This document shows, piece by piece, positions 11,871 through 22,368 of a DNA stretch of 64,000 bases. The stretch is from Corinectria fuckeliana. Its lineage: Eukaryota; Ascomycota; Sordariomycetes; Hypocreales; Nectriaceae. Under the pieces are notes generated by a model. That model was not told where the DNA came from. It made no database searches and worked only from the letters and a program-made list of their open reading frames with translations. The translations under genes were made by a program, and so were the position numbers. Within the stretch, counting starts at the first letter, position 1. The number at the start of each line of letters is the position of its first letter. Where the stretch lies: NCBI GenBank assembly GCA_019137255.1, contig WPDH01000073.1:82983-146982 (forward strand), read 5' to 3'.

Positions 11871-14160
11871 AGATGGATCGTCCCTCACCCCCCCGAGCGC
11901 ATGACCCCTCACAACCGGCCTCCCGCCTCGTGTTCCTGCCTCCGGTCCAGACCTTGACTCACTCGTCTGAGTGACCGCATTGGGCAGCCTCGTGAACACC
12001 TGGAGGAGGGTCGCGGGGGCGAGTCAGGTGTTGTGGCGCACGCCAATCAGAGGAGACGGCGGGACACCATCACGCGCTGAAGGACACTCCTCGCAACCCT
12101 TTCACGCATCTTGTGGCCTCGCGATGCGGGCCATGAGCCACGGCAGTCTCCTTGTGATGGATCGTGGATGGCGCCATCGGATGTGCAGCGGCAGCGGTGC
12201 AGCCGTCGTCAGAAGCCATCGACGTCTTCCAGCCCGTACCCGCTTCGGGGCCGTCGGTCGGTCATGCGGTCTCGGTAGTTGCATCCCCAACTCGACTTTA
12301 CGCCCGGAGGTTTTCAACCTAGTCGACGATCCAGCTAGCGCAAGACTCCAACCCAACCAGCTCTGGGCGGGTAGATCCGCGCTGAGAGCCATCATCACAT
12401 ACATACACGCATGCCTTCCTTGCCTCCGCCGACGGCTTGCGTAATTATCTATGTACACTTTACGCACCCCGCTCTGCCGGACGCTGCGGCTGCGCATCAT
12501 GATGCTTGCTGGTGGCGCATGCGTTTGTTGCGCATTGCATTGCACAGCATTGCATTGCATTGCACATTGCATTGTATTCGTCATGTTCTTGTCATTGTTT
12601 CCATTTTGGGAAGTCCAATTTGGTGAGGGACGGCGTGTTTGTCATTTGCTCTCTTTCACGACCTTCTGTCGGTCTAGGCCTATCTGACAGCTTCTTCTGG
12701 GGTGCAGGGCTGGTGTTGTCATAGATCTTGTCTGTTCACCTTCTACATTCCGTCCTCCTTTTCCTTTTCTCTTTCTTTATTTTCCTTTTACTGTATGGCC
12801 TTGGGTGCGCTCGCCCAAGGAAGGCGATACAACATAGACGGCTTGGCTTGGTACTAGGTAGGTAGCTACGAGACATGCGGAATTGAGACTCGTATTGCGG
12901 CGGTTGGGCAACGGGCACGAATGAGATGTCGGGACAGGCACAGGCACAGTTGGAATCAGGACAAGGGCATGCGGGTTTCTTTATTGGTCGCGGTTATTCT
13001 AGTCGCTGGGATCTGCTTCTTCTTCCCCAGCTCTGGGTGATTTCTCTTTTATTATCAACAGGCATTATACCCTTCGTGTGCATTAAGGCTTTTTTCTTTT
13101 TTATCCCCGTCGTGTTAACGACAGGTAGGAATCGGGACTGGGTGACGGCGGGCTCTACTGGATTGTTGACGCCTGCGATGGAATGATAGTTTTTCGCGTA
13201 GTATTAAGGGCGGTAATACAGACAGTTGTTGTTTTTGATTGAGTAACACGGGCCGATGTCTCGGACCTGGATGTGACGGGAATGTTGTTGGCGTGTTTTG
13301 CGTCGCGCATAGTTAGTAACAGTAGTACTGGATGCCAGACTTGCCATGTCAAACACACAAGGCCTTGCATAATAATGGACAGGTATTTTCCAGGGCTCCA
13401 TGGCTGCATCCTCGACGCCTGGTCGCTGTGTCATAAAGTGCCCTGCGTCGTGTTGTGTACACGCTTCGTTTTGGGCAAATCTCCTGGTGACGATGCTAGG
13501 CGTGCTCTCTTGTGCTCCATCGCGGGACTTGTGGTAGCACGGGGCTAGCTAGACTGACGGATTCCGTTTCTCTTCCAGGCTCGTCGTGCGTGTGACGCTT
13601 CTCGTGCTTCGTCAGATGCGCGTTGCGGTTTCCCGTGTGACCTTGCCCGGGGCCGATGGGTTAGTTACACTTGCCCCGAGGCACTTTGTGTATTCGCACG
13701 TGGGTTTCGAGCTTGATAACTTGCTTGAGACTGAATTGTCTGAGCCATGTGGCTTCGGGTGTTATCATCAACGATTGCGTCTCAAGATATACTGAATCGA
13801 CCGGTGAGAATGGCTGGTTGGAAGCGTCATGACAGGGCTCCCTCGAAACAATTATAGAAAAGGGTGGCCCTAACCCTACGAGCAGGAACGCAGTCTTGCC
13901 AAGTCTTTCAACCCCCAAAACCGCCCCGCATGAGTAAGGAGGAGACTATATGGCTCAAGCCCTTCCACCCGCCTCTGGATACATCACGCATGCAGACGAC
14001 GATATCGGGTGGTCAGTTTCTCGCAACTCCTCAGTTTTGTCTCTGCGCTACGAGCACGGTCAAATCGGTTATTTAGCGGCGCAGTTGAGTAGTGGTAGTT
14101 GTCTCAGCCAAGACAGGTGTTCCTCTCGGATACCACAGGATCGGGAAACAGGGACGGGTA
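11871..14160. other. Intergenic region downstream of medA
   Basis: This stretch follows the medA stop and contains its presumed 3' untranslated region. The open frames here are short, overlap on both strands and resemble nothing I know. A TGCAT-type tandem repeat lies at 12530-12575. No RNA gene was recognised. Confidence 0.5.
12530..12575. repeat. GCATT/GCACA simple repeat
   Basis: A short low-complexity tract built from GCATT units, interrupted by GCACA and GCACATT variants. It lies in the noncoding DNA after medA. It is probably a microsatellite; no function is suggested by the sequence. Confidence 0.75.
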
Positions 14161-15012
14161 GGACGGGTAGGTAAGACACTCCTGGGATAGGTGCTTATGG
14201 TAGGGTTCGGAGTAGAGCGCGAGTCGGGCGGTTTCTGCGTTTGGACTGACCTCGGGAGAAACATTGTAGTCCAGGGCTGAGAGGTGAGCAAGTATGACAT
14301 GGCCATTAGATGAGCCGACGACGAGGCTGTTTCCATGGGTTAAAGCTATTAAAGGACTCCAGCTGGAACGCTGTCTGCCGAAAACTAGCAAAGTGTGTTT
14401 GACACGGCCAGTACAGCTACCGATATGCGTATGATGTCGGCTCTGCAAAGACCTCCTACGCTCCCGTGGATTTGACCAGAGGCTGGCACGAGACTTGGGG
14501 GAGTCGCGAACAGCCAGCTTAATTCTGGGTCGCTCCCTAACTGGTCTGCGATACACCGATGAATGCCTTTCTCGATCTCTGGGATATAATCTTCTAGTGC
14601 CATATGTCTCCCATGCATGAAGGCTCGTTGAACACTAGCATCATTCTGGTTTGTTGCCATGGTCCTGCTCGTGGAGACCGGGTCGGTCAGGCAGTCTAGG
14701 GCCTTTGCAAGTAATCTGAAATCCGCAACCTCGTCCGTAGCGTAAACAAAGACATAGATAGACCCTTCGTTTCCTAGCGAGTTCCCGAGTCATGTCATGC
14801 ATTAGCTCTATTGTTGGACGGGTTCCCTGGCTTTGTCCTGTACTCGGCAGACATGCACACGGGAGTTTTTGTGGGAAGGACTTGAGCTGAGCGCACAACT
14901 GGGCCAGTACTGCTTCGAGGATTCTTGCCATGTCCAGGGTGTCAGGATCACGGAAGTCGCAGTAAGATAAAGCGTATATCGCTTCGTCGCCAAGCAGCGA
15001 CATTGCAGGCAA
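14160..15012 (-). pseudogene. Decayed NACHT-type (STAND/NLR-like) gene
   Basis: Read on the minus strand, three segments in different frames line up in order with fungal NACHT-ankyrin proteins. About 15012-14690 resembles the middle of the NACHT NTPase domain (ILEAVLAQLC..., then a match to the 'HDMTRELARKRVYL' zone). About 14660-14470 resembles the region with VQRAFMHGRHMALEDYIPEI and the following GSDPELSWL. About 14330-14165 resembles the post-NACHT helical region (HVILAHLSALDYNVSPEV ... HKHLSQECLTY). At least two frame changes separate them, no start codon or P-loop is visible on the 5' side, and no ankyrin repeats follow. I infer a relic of a nonself-recognition or programmed-cell-death type receptor; the intact family is very large and variable in these fungi. 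Confidence 0.6.
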
Positions 15013-15837
15013 ACGCGTCAGTCGTGCGAGTGCTCAGCCTCGGGCCTAGAAAACACTTATATCGTAGCTATTTCCCAGGAGCCTGCTAGATCAGGTTCAG
15101 TTGTTAGCAAGTGCCGATTCAGAATGGTTCGTATTTGGTCAGGTAGCCAGTGTTGTCTCTCCTCACTTTGACTTACCGGCCGCTGAACCACAAAGGCGCC
15201 ACTCTTCTCTCTGGCCACGCTATGAAGTGTTTGCCTCGGAGAAGCGATTCCAAGGTTCTAGACGGGACGCTGTACTGGCTGAATGGCGAACTTGTACGGG
15301 CTTCAACGGTGAGAGCCAATGGATAACTAGCGTTTTGACGTTTATCCGAGCAGAAACGGATCCTTAGACCACGAAAAATACTAGCACCGCTATCCATCCT
15401 ACAATGTTTTCAGTGAGTTACTCGAGGCTTCTTGCGTAACCTGAACAGTACTTGAGAAGTGCCTGAGCAAAGCCGGAGTAAGTGGCGAGGGGTGATGCGG
15501 GTAGCAGGTACAGGTGAAGGGCAACTCTCGGGAGTGACAATAACTGAACCCGTACTTGGAACCGCCTCGTAAGAGTGCTACCTCTAGCCCGTCACTATAC
15601 AGCACCCAAGCCCAGAATTATAGACTATTACCATTACCAGTCTAGATAGTGGCTCTCGTCTATCTTCGTCTATCATACATACTATACTAGCTTTCTGGTG
15701 GGGATGGCACCTGCGAACAACTCGATGGTGGCACCACCACGATAGATGTTGCGGGTATATACAAGAAAAGAGGACGTCTAGGACACAATGCGGAGGAGCG
15801 CGGCGAAGGGGAGAGGATATCGATCAGCAGGAGCCGG

Positions 15838-16479
15838 TCATGCCAGAGCAAGCTCGCTGTTTGGCGGAGGCGCGGGTACCTGTTCAAGATAGATCTTGTC
15901 AGCACAGAGCATCAAGCCAAGCACGCGGACAATGACAGCAACACGGGGAAACCTCGTTCAACTCACCTCCAGCTTTGTGCTTGCCGCCATCATCTTCCCG
16001 AAGCCAATGCCGACGCCCTCGATGATGGCAAGCAGCACAGCGCACCCAATGGCGCCGTTTCTCGCGGCCCGGAAGCCGCCTCGGATCGCCAGAGACCCGC
16101 CCGTCATGAACCCGGCCCCGATGGCGTTCCAGGGGTCTTCCTTGTGCCGCACGCCCTTGATGGCGCAGTCGAACGTGCTGAAGAGGCCGCCCCAGACGCC
16201 GAAGTTGCCGCCCAGCACCGGCGCGCGCATCTTGACGGCCGTGATGGCGCCTACCCGCCGCTCGCCGTACGGGCTGTTGCGGAAGCCCTTGATGCCGTGC
16301 CAGATGGTGCCGCCGACCGCCTGTTGAAGGGGGGGAAGAAGGGAGTCCATTAGTTTCGCTCGTTCTTCGTTCTGGGTTGGGTTTGGAGGCGATCAGGGAC
16401 GTACCCCCATTGCGAAGGCACCGCCGAAGTCGTTCAGGATGACCCAAGGGCACGGGTCCCGCCCGTGATCCATAGCCAT
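15838..16479 (-). CDS. TIM17: Mitochondrial inner-membrane translocase subunit Tim17
   Basis: Core subunit of the TIM23 complex, which imports presequence-bearing precursor proteins across the mitochondrial inner membrane. Three exons on the minus strand (16479-16405, 16320-15967, 15879-15838) give 156 residues, the usual length. The protein starts MAMDHGRDPCPWVILNDFGG, a conserved acidic N-terminus facing the intermembrane space. It continues with the family hallmarks GTIWHGIKGFRNSPYGER and GNFGVWGGLFSTFDCAI, and then the GSLAIRGGFRAARNGAIGCA segment. Four glycine-rich hydrophobic segments with GxxxG spacing are visible. The short last exon encodes a proline-rich tail. It is an intact single-copy-type gene sitting between relics of other genes. 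Neighbouring noncoding DNA on both sides gives no hint of co-regulation. Confidence 0.95.
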
Positions 16480-17745
16480 TGTGTAGTTTCTCGAGAAGAG
16501 GGATTTCGAAATTGGACGGAGTGGCGGATGCGGAGGCGGATTTGTTGAAATGCTGGATAATTACTCCGGACTTCGCACCATGACGTGGATTTCAGCGGCA
16601 ATGTTTTTAGCTGCGGCCCACATTTATCGGCCTTGCGTTCTTGCGCCCCCGGCAACCTTCGAAACGGCTCTTCGACACGGCTCAGAGTGATTACTAAGGA
16701 GACATTTCCCGTATTAATTATCTTCTACAACTCGTTTATGTAACCTAATTACTTAATCTAATACTCATCAGTCTTCGGCAACCATCTTCTGCAATGTATT
16801 GCCGCTTTGCGTAACGTACAATTGCTAACGTTTACTTCTGATCTTGGCGCAGAATAAGGCTGATGGCTTCTGGTCGCTGTTCGTAGTGTTCAAATGGGTT
16901 ACATACTGAAGCTGGGAGACGCGCATGCGGGTGCAACACAACTGCAGCCAAAGACAAGTCGCTAGGTTAACAACAAGACTTTGTAGCATGTTTAGCGTGC
17001 AATTTTATTTGTTCAGCTGAACAAAAAAATTGGGAATTACTTCTGAGGAAGCAGGGGAAGGCGGAACTGGAGGGGCGAGCATCAGCGAGCTAGCACGCCT
17101 GTAATTGTCCGGCTGTCTAGGCGGAAGACAGCCTTGTCGCAGACGTGGGCTCCTTCCTGTCGCTTCTTGGCCTCTCGAAACTTGAGGTCAGAGACGTTGT
17201 TCATGGTGCTGATGAGCAGGTTTTCTCTTTTCAGATGACTCCAAGCAGTTGAGATTAGGATTAAAGAATTGTGACCCAGTGAGTTGGAAGGTGCTGTGAA
17301 ACTAGTTACTATTCTTCTGCCCCCCACGCCGATTGGAGGATGATGAGAAATATAGCCTGAAGTTGTCACAGCATGGATGGATTAAACACAATTAGTGGGA
17401 GTCATGTGTCACCCTTCAGGCTGGCATTGGCGGTCTCTTGCTGACTCGTCCCTTGCGCTGCGCTTCACTGGTTGAAAATGGAATCTTGCCTGCCGCATCC
17501 GTTTGCATCCCCGACTCTACCTATGATGATTCGTGTCTTACCAGTTAAACACAAACAGCCAGTAGACCCTAAAAGTGGCTGTTAATACAGTGCAGATTCA
17601 GATTTGAGGTGTCATAACTGCTAGTCGTTTGCCGCTGCCATCCCTGGCAAGCTCATAGTTGATAGCCTAGGCCGTCAGATCGCCATCTTCTGCATGCTCA
17701 ATTCCGGATATTAGTTCAATATCTATTAGCTATGTTCTTCATGAG
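16480..17745. other. Intergenic, no gene recognised
   Basis: Moderately AT-rich DNA upstream of TIM17, most so around 16690-17040. The longest frames are under 100 codons and match nothing I recognise. No repeat or RNA structure stands out. Confidence 0.5.
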
Positions 17746-17749
17746 GTGC

Positions 17750-17965
17750 TAATCAATTTTATGGCTCTTGGCATCCTTCTGTATGGCCTACGTAATGGCG
17801 GTCTTGGGTTGGAAGTTCTATCTCATCAACGCGTCCTGGGACCTCGTCTTCCTCGTAATCGCTACTTCACGTTTGTCGGAACTGAGGCGCTCACTCTCGA
17901 AGAAAATTCTGCTAAATGTAAAGGGGCACAAAGACTGTACTCTAAAGTCCATAATGACACCGTAT
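17750..17965 (+). pseudogene. Fragment of an MFS sugar-transporter C-terminus
   Basis: A short plus-strand stretch reads, across two alternating frames, like the end of a fungal major-facilitator sugar transporter. First comes a segment with GWKFYLINASWDLVFLV (the last membrane helix region). A frame change then gives YFTFVGTEALTLEENSA, matching the family's YFxxVETKGLTLEE signature just after the last helix. A second change returns to the first frame for NVKGHKDCTLKS. The rest of the transporter is absent. I call it a degenerate relic; because it is so short, chance resemblance is possible but the LTLEE signature makes it unlikely. Confidence 0.5.
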
Positions 17966-20235
17966 AATTCTAGTTCCCTGTCACATTTTTTCGGGGAGGG
18001 CAGCGATAACTGTCTATTGAGTCGTGACATATGCTGCGATCGTTTTAACCGTATTCAACCCGTAACTTCCCTTCATCATGTGCAAAATGTCGTTGAATGA
18101 CGCCTACATCATGCTATTAAATACTTGAGATAGAATTACCCGACTCAGTTATACACAACCTAGGGTTTGGTCTACTGCTTTAACCTTTTAGTCAAATAAT
18201 TGCATGAAAATTGTTTACTAACTTGAGGTTGAGTAGCAGTACCCCTAAGCATTGTCTACCCCACCGGACACATACACTGACCTATTCCAGCCAAGATGAG
18301 GCCAAGAAATGGGACTTGTCATTGGGTTGAGAGGACTTTGCAGCAGGACACTACCGCATCTTTTGGAATGGTATAATTAAATGGTATATCAGCCGGGAGG
18401 CTGCTTATTAGGCCAAGAGTAAATATAGGCGAAGAACATCAATGGAGATTTCCTTACGAAGGTGACTGGAGGCTGTGCTGGCTTTTCTTTCTCATGGCAC
18501 AGCGTCGGGTAGAGATTCCCGGTAAAGCCTTGCTCTTAGTCAAGCCCCTGAACGGAGCCAAGAAGCCTGGTGTCTGCCAGGACGCTGATGCATATCCCAG
18601 CAATGCCGATGCCACAAGAAATGACGGCTGCTTCAGTACTACTTCGTGCTTTCGAGGGAACTCCAGCGAGGCTTTTCGTCTGCTGATACAGTCGGTTGGC
18701 TAGGTGTCGTGCAAATCGCAACATCCACTGTGGGAGAAGTCTTGTCCCATGTCAAGATGCGAGGGTCGCATCGCTAGGCGCCGATCAAGAGCCAAGAAGA
18801 CTCGGGTGCAAAGGATGAACGTTCATAATATGTAGGTACCTATATTGATCAAGCCGTACCGTGCTCATCCGCGCATCGGGGCTTTTCGGATACTGGGAGC
18901 TGTCATCATGGGTAAAACCATCACATCATGTTTTCTGTTCAGATCATGAGACATTCCCTACGTGCGGCGGACTCCACCCCGAGGGAGCGGAGAGAAAAGC
19001 TTTCCTCTTGGGAGTGGGAGCGGTTACCTTTTGCAGTTGCCCTGGCCTGCATAAGGATGGGTAAACGTCGCGAATCAGGCTTCACCTATAAGCAAGGGTC
19101 ACTTTAAGGATTTGGGTAGTGGTGTTAGGCGACGGTGGGCTGGAGCCTGGGCGCTCGCTCTCCGGGAGGACGGAAGGAGGACGGAAATGCATCGCGGCGG
19201 GGAGCTGGAGTGGGTGACAGAGGGAGGTGAACAAACCGGTCGACCAGATCAACGAACAAAGATGAATCGACGTTCATTACCCTGGACCACTCTTGTGTTC
19301 AACGACGCAGTAAGTACATGCATAATCCGACTGCCTAGGCGAGTGTGTACCAACCAGATTGCCATCTCGTGCACTTCACACCGTGATAGCCCAGGTAGTT
19401 TACCTTGTAAGGATGAGAGGTATATATGATCTTGTGTTGCATTTTTGGCGTCAATCCAAGGGAAAAGCCCCGCTGAAACCAGGAGTTGGCACAGGACAAG
19501 CGGGCTTGTCGAATGGTCTGCATTGTCCGCACTAAAATAAACAAAGTCTCGGTGAAAGCTGCAAAGGGTTCAGTATGAGTCATGACTAAACAGACAGCAA
19601 AGACCCTGAAGTACCAAGACTTGGTTGGTCTCAGGGTTGACCTTGGGGTTATTTATCAATCTCCGCCGCAGTTAAGAATAAGCATCACTGGGTAGTCCCC
19701 GCCTGGAAAATACTGAAAGATGGCGGGGTAAGTTACGGGGTAATTAAGTGAGCCCCGCCACACGGTGGTTGCATGAGAAGCAAAGGGCAAGATAATCACC
19801 CGAATACTGTTATGTAAGTTACTCAATCTTGGGCTGAACTCAAGCAACACAGCACGTGAGGATAACCTTTGCACACTGACTCATAAAGCCGCTTCTGTAT
19901 AGCCGAGGCAAAGAATACGCGTTATGCGCTGTAATGTGATATGCAGACGCAAAGTGTACCGCGGCATGGAGGAGGATAAGTATTTGCTTGGCACGAGCTT
20001 TTAGCCTCAACCTTTTCGAGAAGACGGATCGAAAACGCCTTGCAAGTCGCCATCGTTCGATGCTTGCAGCATGCGGGTTAGATTACCTATTGGACAAGAC
20101 GGCATCCGTACTTCGGACATCCGAGGAGGATGGCGGGGCAGCGTGGGTGCGGGGCGGGCGAGAGGAGTGGGTACTGCGGCGGAGCACGTGACTGATTGCA
20201 GTGGGCGGGGCACGGAGGAACCGGGGGCGGAGCGA

Positions 20236-20271
20236 GGAGGAGGCGGAGGCGGAGGCGGAGGCGGAGGCGGA
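20236..20271 (+). repeat. GGAGGC hexanucleotide repeat
   Basis: About six tandem GGAGGC units. The plus strand is a run of closely spaced GG pairs, so a two-tier G-quadruplex is conceivable. It lies in noncoding DNA. Confidence 0.9.
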
Positions 20272-22307
20272 GAATCCTGGTCGCCACCGGGAGGGAGACG
20301 TAGGTTGACTAGAGATGCTGGAAGATAAGACGGAGATGCCGAGAAAAACAAGCGGAGCAAATAACATGGCCATGGAGAATGGGGAAACCGTTTAGATAGA
20401 TCCAAGTGTAATGCGTGTTGTACAGAAGGCGTTGCACAGACAGAAACTAATTAGCGACCCATCTGTCCCGCAAGTCTCACCCGGTTGTCCTCGATTCACC
20501 AGTGTCGCAATCTTCTTTCCCCCCTCCCCCTCCTCCCTTGAAAAAAGGAAGAGGAGAAGCGAGCTCGCCAACATAGCCAAGACGCTTTGCATGTGGCATC
20601 CGGGCACCATGATTGGGCCCCGCAAAGACGAGATAAGCTTACCCAGCAAATGCCAAACCAGAACCTTGAGGACCACGAGTTTCCACCGGAAACCAATCAA
20701 TTGTCGTGCCAAGAGGACTCTTAACCGTGCGCGGAGGGTACGTATTACGTAGTTTCTGCTTCGCCAAGAGCCTCCGCCAAGGGGTTGCCAAGCGTTCTGC
20801 TGTAAGGAGCCACGCCACGCCATTGATGATTGTGCGCAGCAGGAGGCAAACTACATACACAGGATCCACTGTTTTCTAGCCAAGCAGCCGCCAAGCGATC
20901 CGTCGCTGGACAAGGCGAAAACTTGGACAAGGTTGCTCCGGAGGCAAGTCAGAACCCAAGAACAGGAGCCATGCGGCTCTTGGCGCCAAGGTGGGTTAGT
21001 CGATAAACCTTGATCCATTTAGGCTCTCTCTCGGTGAGACAACTAGTTGGTTTGTCAAGGTTGTTTGCGTGGCGGCCCACGGCTGAATGACGGAAGTTGA
21101 AGCAAAGCATTTTGGACCTATTTGCCGAGGGGGAACGGGCCTGTGGATGGAAGCTCTCGGGGATTTAACTCCCCTTCTAGAACGTCAGCTGGTCTGCGAT
21201 GGACGCGGGACACGAGCCATGGCAAGGAGGATCGGACCGGGAGCTCTGTCGACGTCAACCAAGCCAAACACGGCCATGGCGGAGCTCACCCGACGGCCGG
21301 GGCAGCATGGTATCATACCCCCCCGATGACCTCACAACCCGCTCTTGGGTTTCTTGGCTGGCCGTGTCCCCTTCCTCGCGCCTCGCCGGGCTTTGCAGCG
21401 ATGCGTCGTCGGCGTCTGTCTGTCTTGGCCTTGCACATGTTTGGTCCAGAGCGCCAAGCGCCAAGCGCGTGCTGAACCCACTTCGCTCTTAGCACACCAC
21501 TCCACAGCCCACACTCTTACACTCTCACTGACACAAATCATCGCTCTCCCATGCAAACTGGGTAGACGCAGACTATCTGCCAAGTACCATTTCGGGGGGC
21601 GACGCCGAGAAAAACCGAACAATTCGGCCTCGTCTCTTTCCCCCTTGACGTCACGGGACCCCTCCTCACGGCCGTCCTCCTCCACCACGCTTCCAACCAC
21701 CGCCGCCATATCCGTAGATAGCCAACGCAGCCAAGAAGGCCAAGATGCGCCCCCCCTCCCCCCCCTTCTCTGTCTCCCCTGGTGTGATGAGCCCGTCGCG
21801 CGCCGTGGGGAACAAGCAGAACATGGGCCGTGGAAGCTCTTCCCTGACTCGCCGTCGGCGTCGGGATGGAGTCGTGCCAAGCAAGCAGAGCCGGTCCTTC
21901 TCCCCAAGGGTGGGCTTCCGTCATCCGGAGTTCGTGACGAGGAGTTGGGAGTTGGGATAAACGCATCTGCCGGATTCAGAGGTCTATATATACTCGGGTA
22001 CCCCGCATACCCCCTTCCGCCGAGGCCCTTTCTTCTTCTCGCTGTAAAACCATCAAAGAGGAAAAGGGCCAATTACCGTATACAAGATTCAGTGCCTCGT
22101 CGATACTTCTGTCGATACATGGTAGTCGCTCGCTGTTTACGTTCCGAGCCTCAATTGCATCTTTATGCCCCACGTCAATGGCGTCTGGGTAGACTTTCGC
22201 ACCATCGTTTACTGAACCCTCTTCGAAAACATACCTCCACGTGTAAGCGAGCAAACACCATCGCCAACTTACAGTCAGGGCACAACCGAACGCGTTTCAA
22301 GCCTCAG

Positions 22308-22336
22308 CCCTCCTCCTCCTCCTCCTCCTCCTCCTT
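22308..22336 (+). repeat. CCT trinucleotide repeat in the ENA leader
   Basis: Nine or so CCT/TCC units end about 33 bases before the start codon of the ENA ATPase. They therefore probably lie in its 5' untranslated region. Pyrimidine tracts are common at transcription starts of filamentous fungal genes. Confidence 0.85.
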
Positions 22337-22368
22337 CCTGTCTCCCTGGCTTCGAGAAAACCACAGCC

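Larger units (their letters stand above)
17966..22368. other. Gene-poor stretch upstream of the ENA ATPase
   Basis: About 4.4 kb in which I can support no gene. The left half is mixed-composition intergenic DNA. The right part, from about 21.3 kb, becomes pyrimidine-rich on the plus strand and probably holds the promoter and leader of the ATPase gene at 22369. The 386-codon frame at 21345-22505 is low-complexity, overlaps the start of the ATPase in another frame and is not credible. Microsatellites occur at 20236 and 22308. Confidence 0.45.

Noticed and set aside
10488..11999. 503-codon open frame antisense to medA
   Set aside because: It mirrors the coding strand of a recognised, conserved protein. 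Its composition is Arg/Gly/Val/Ala-rich, as expected for the complement of GC-rich codons, and it has no family resemblance.
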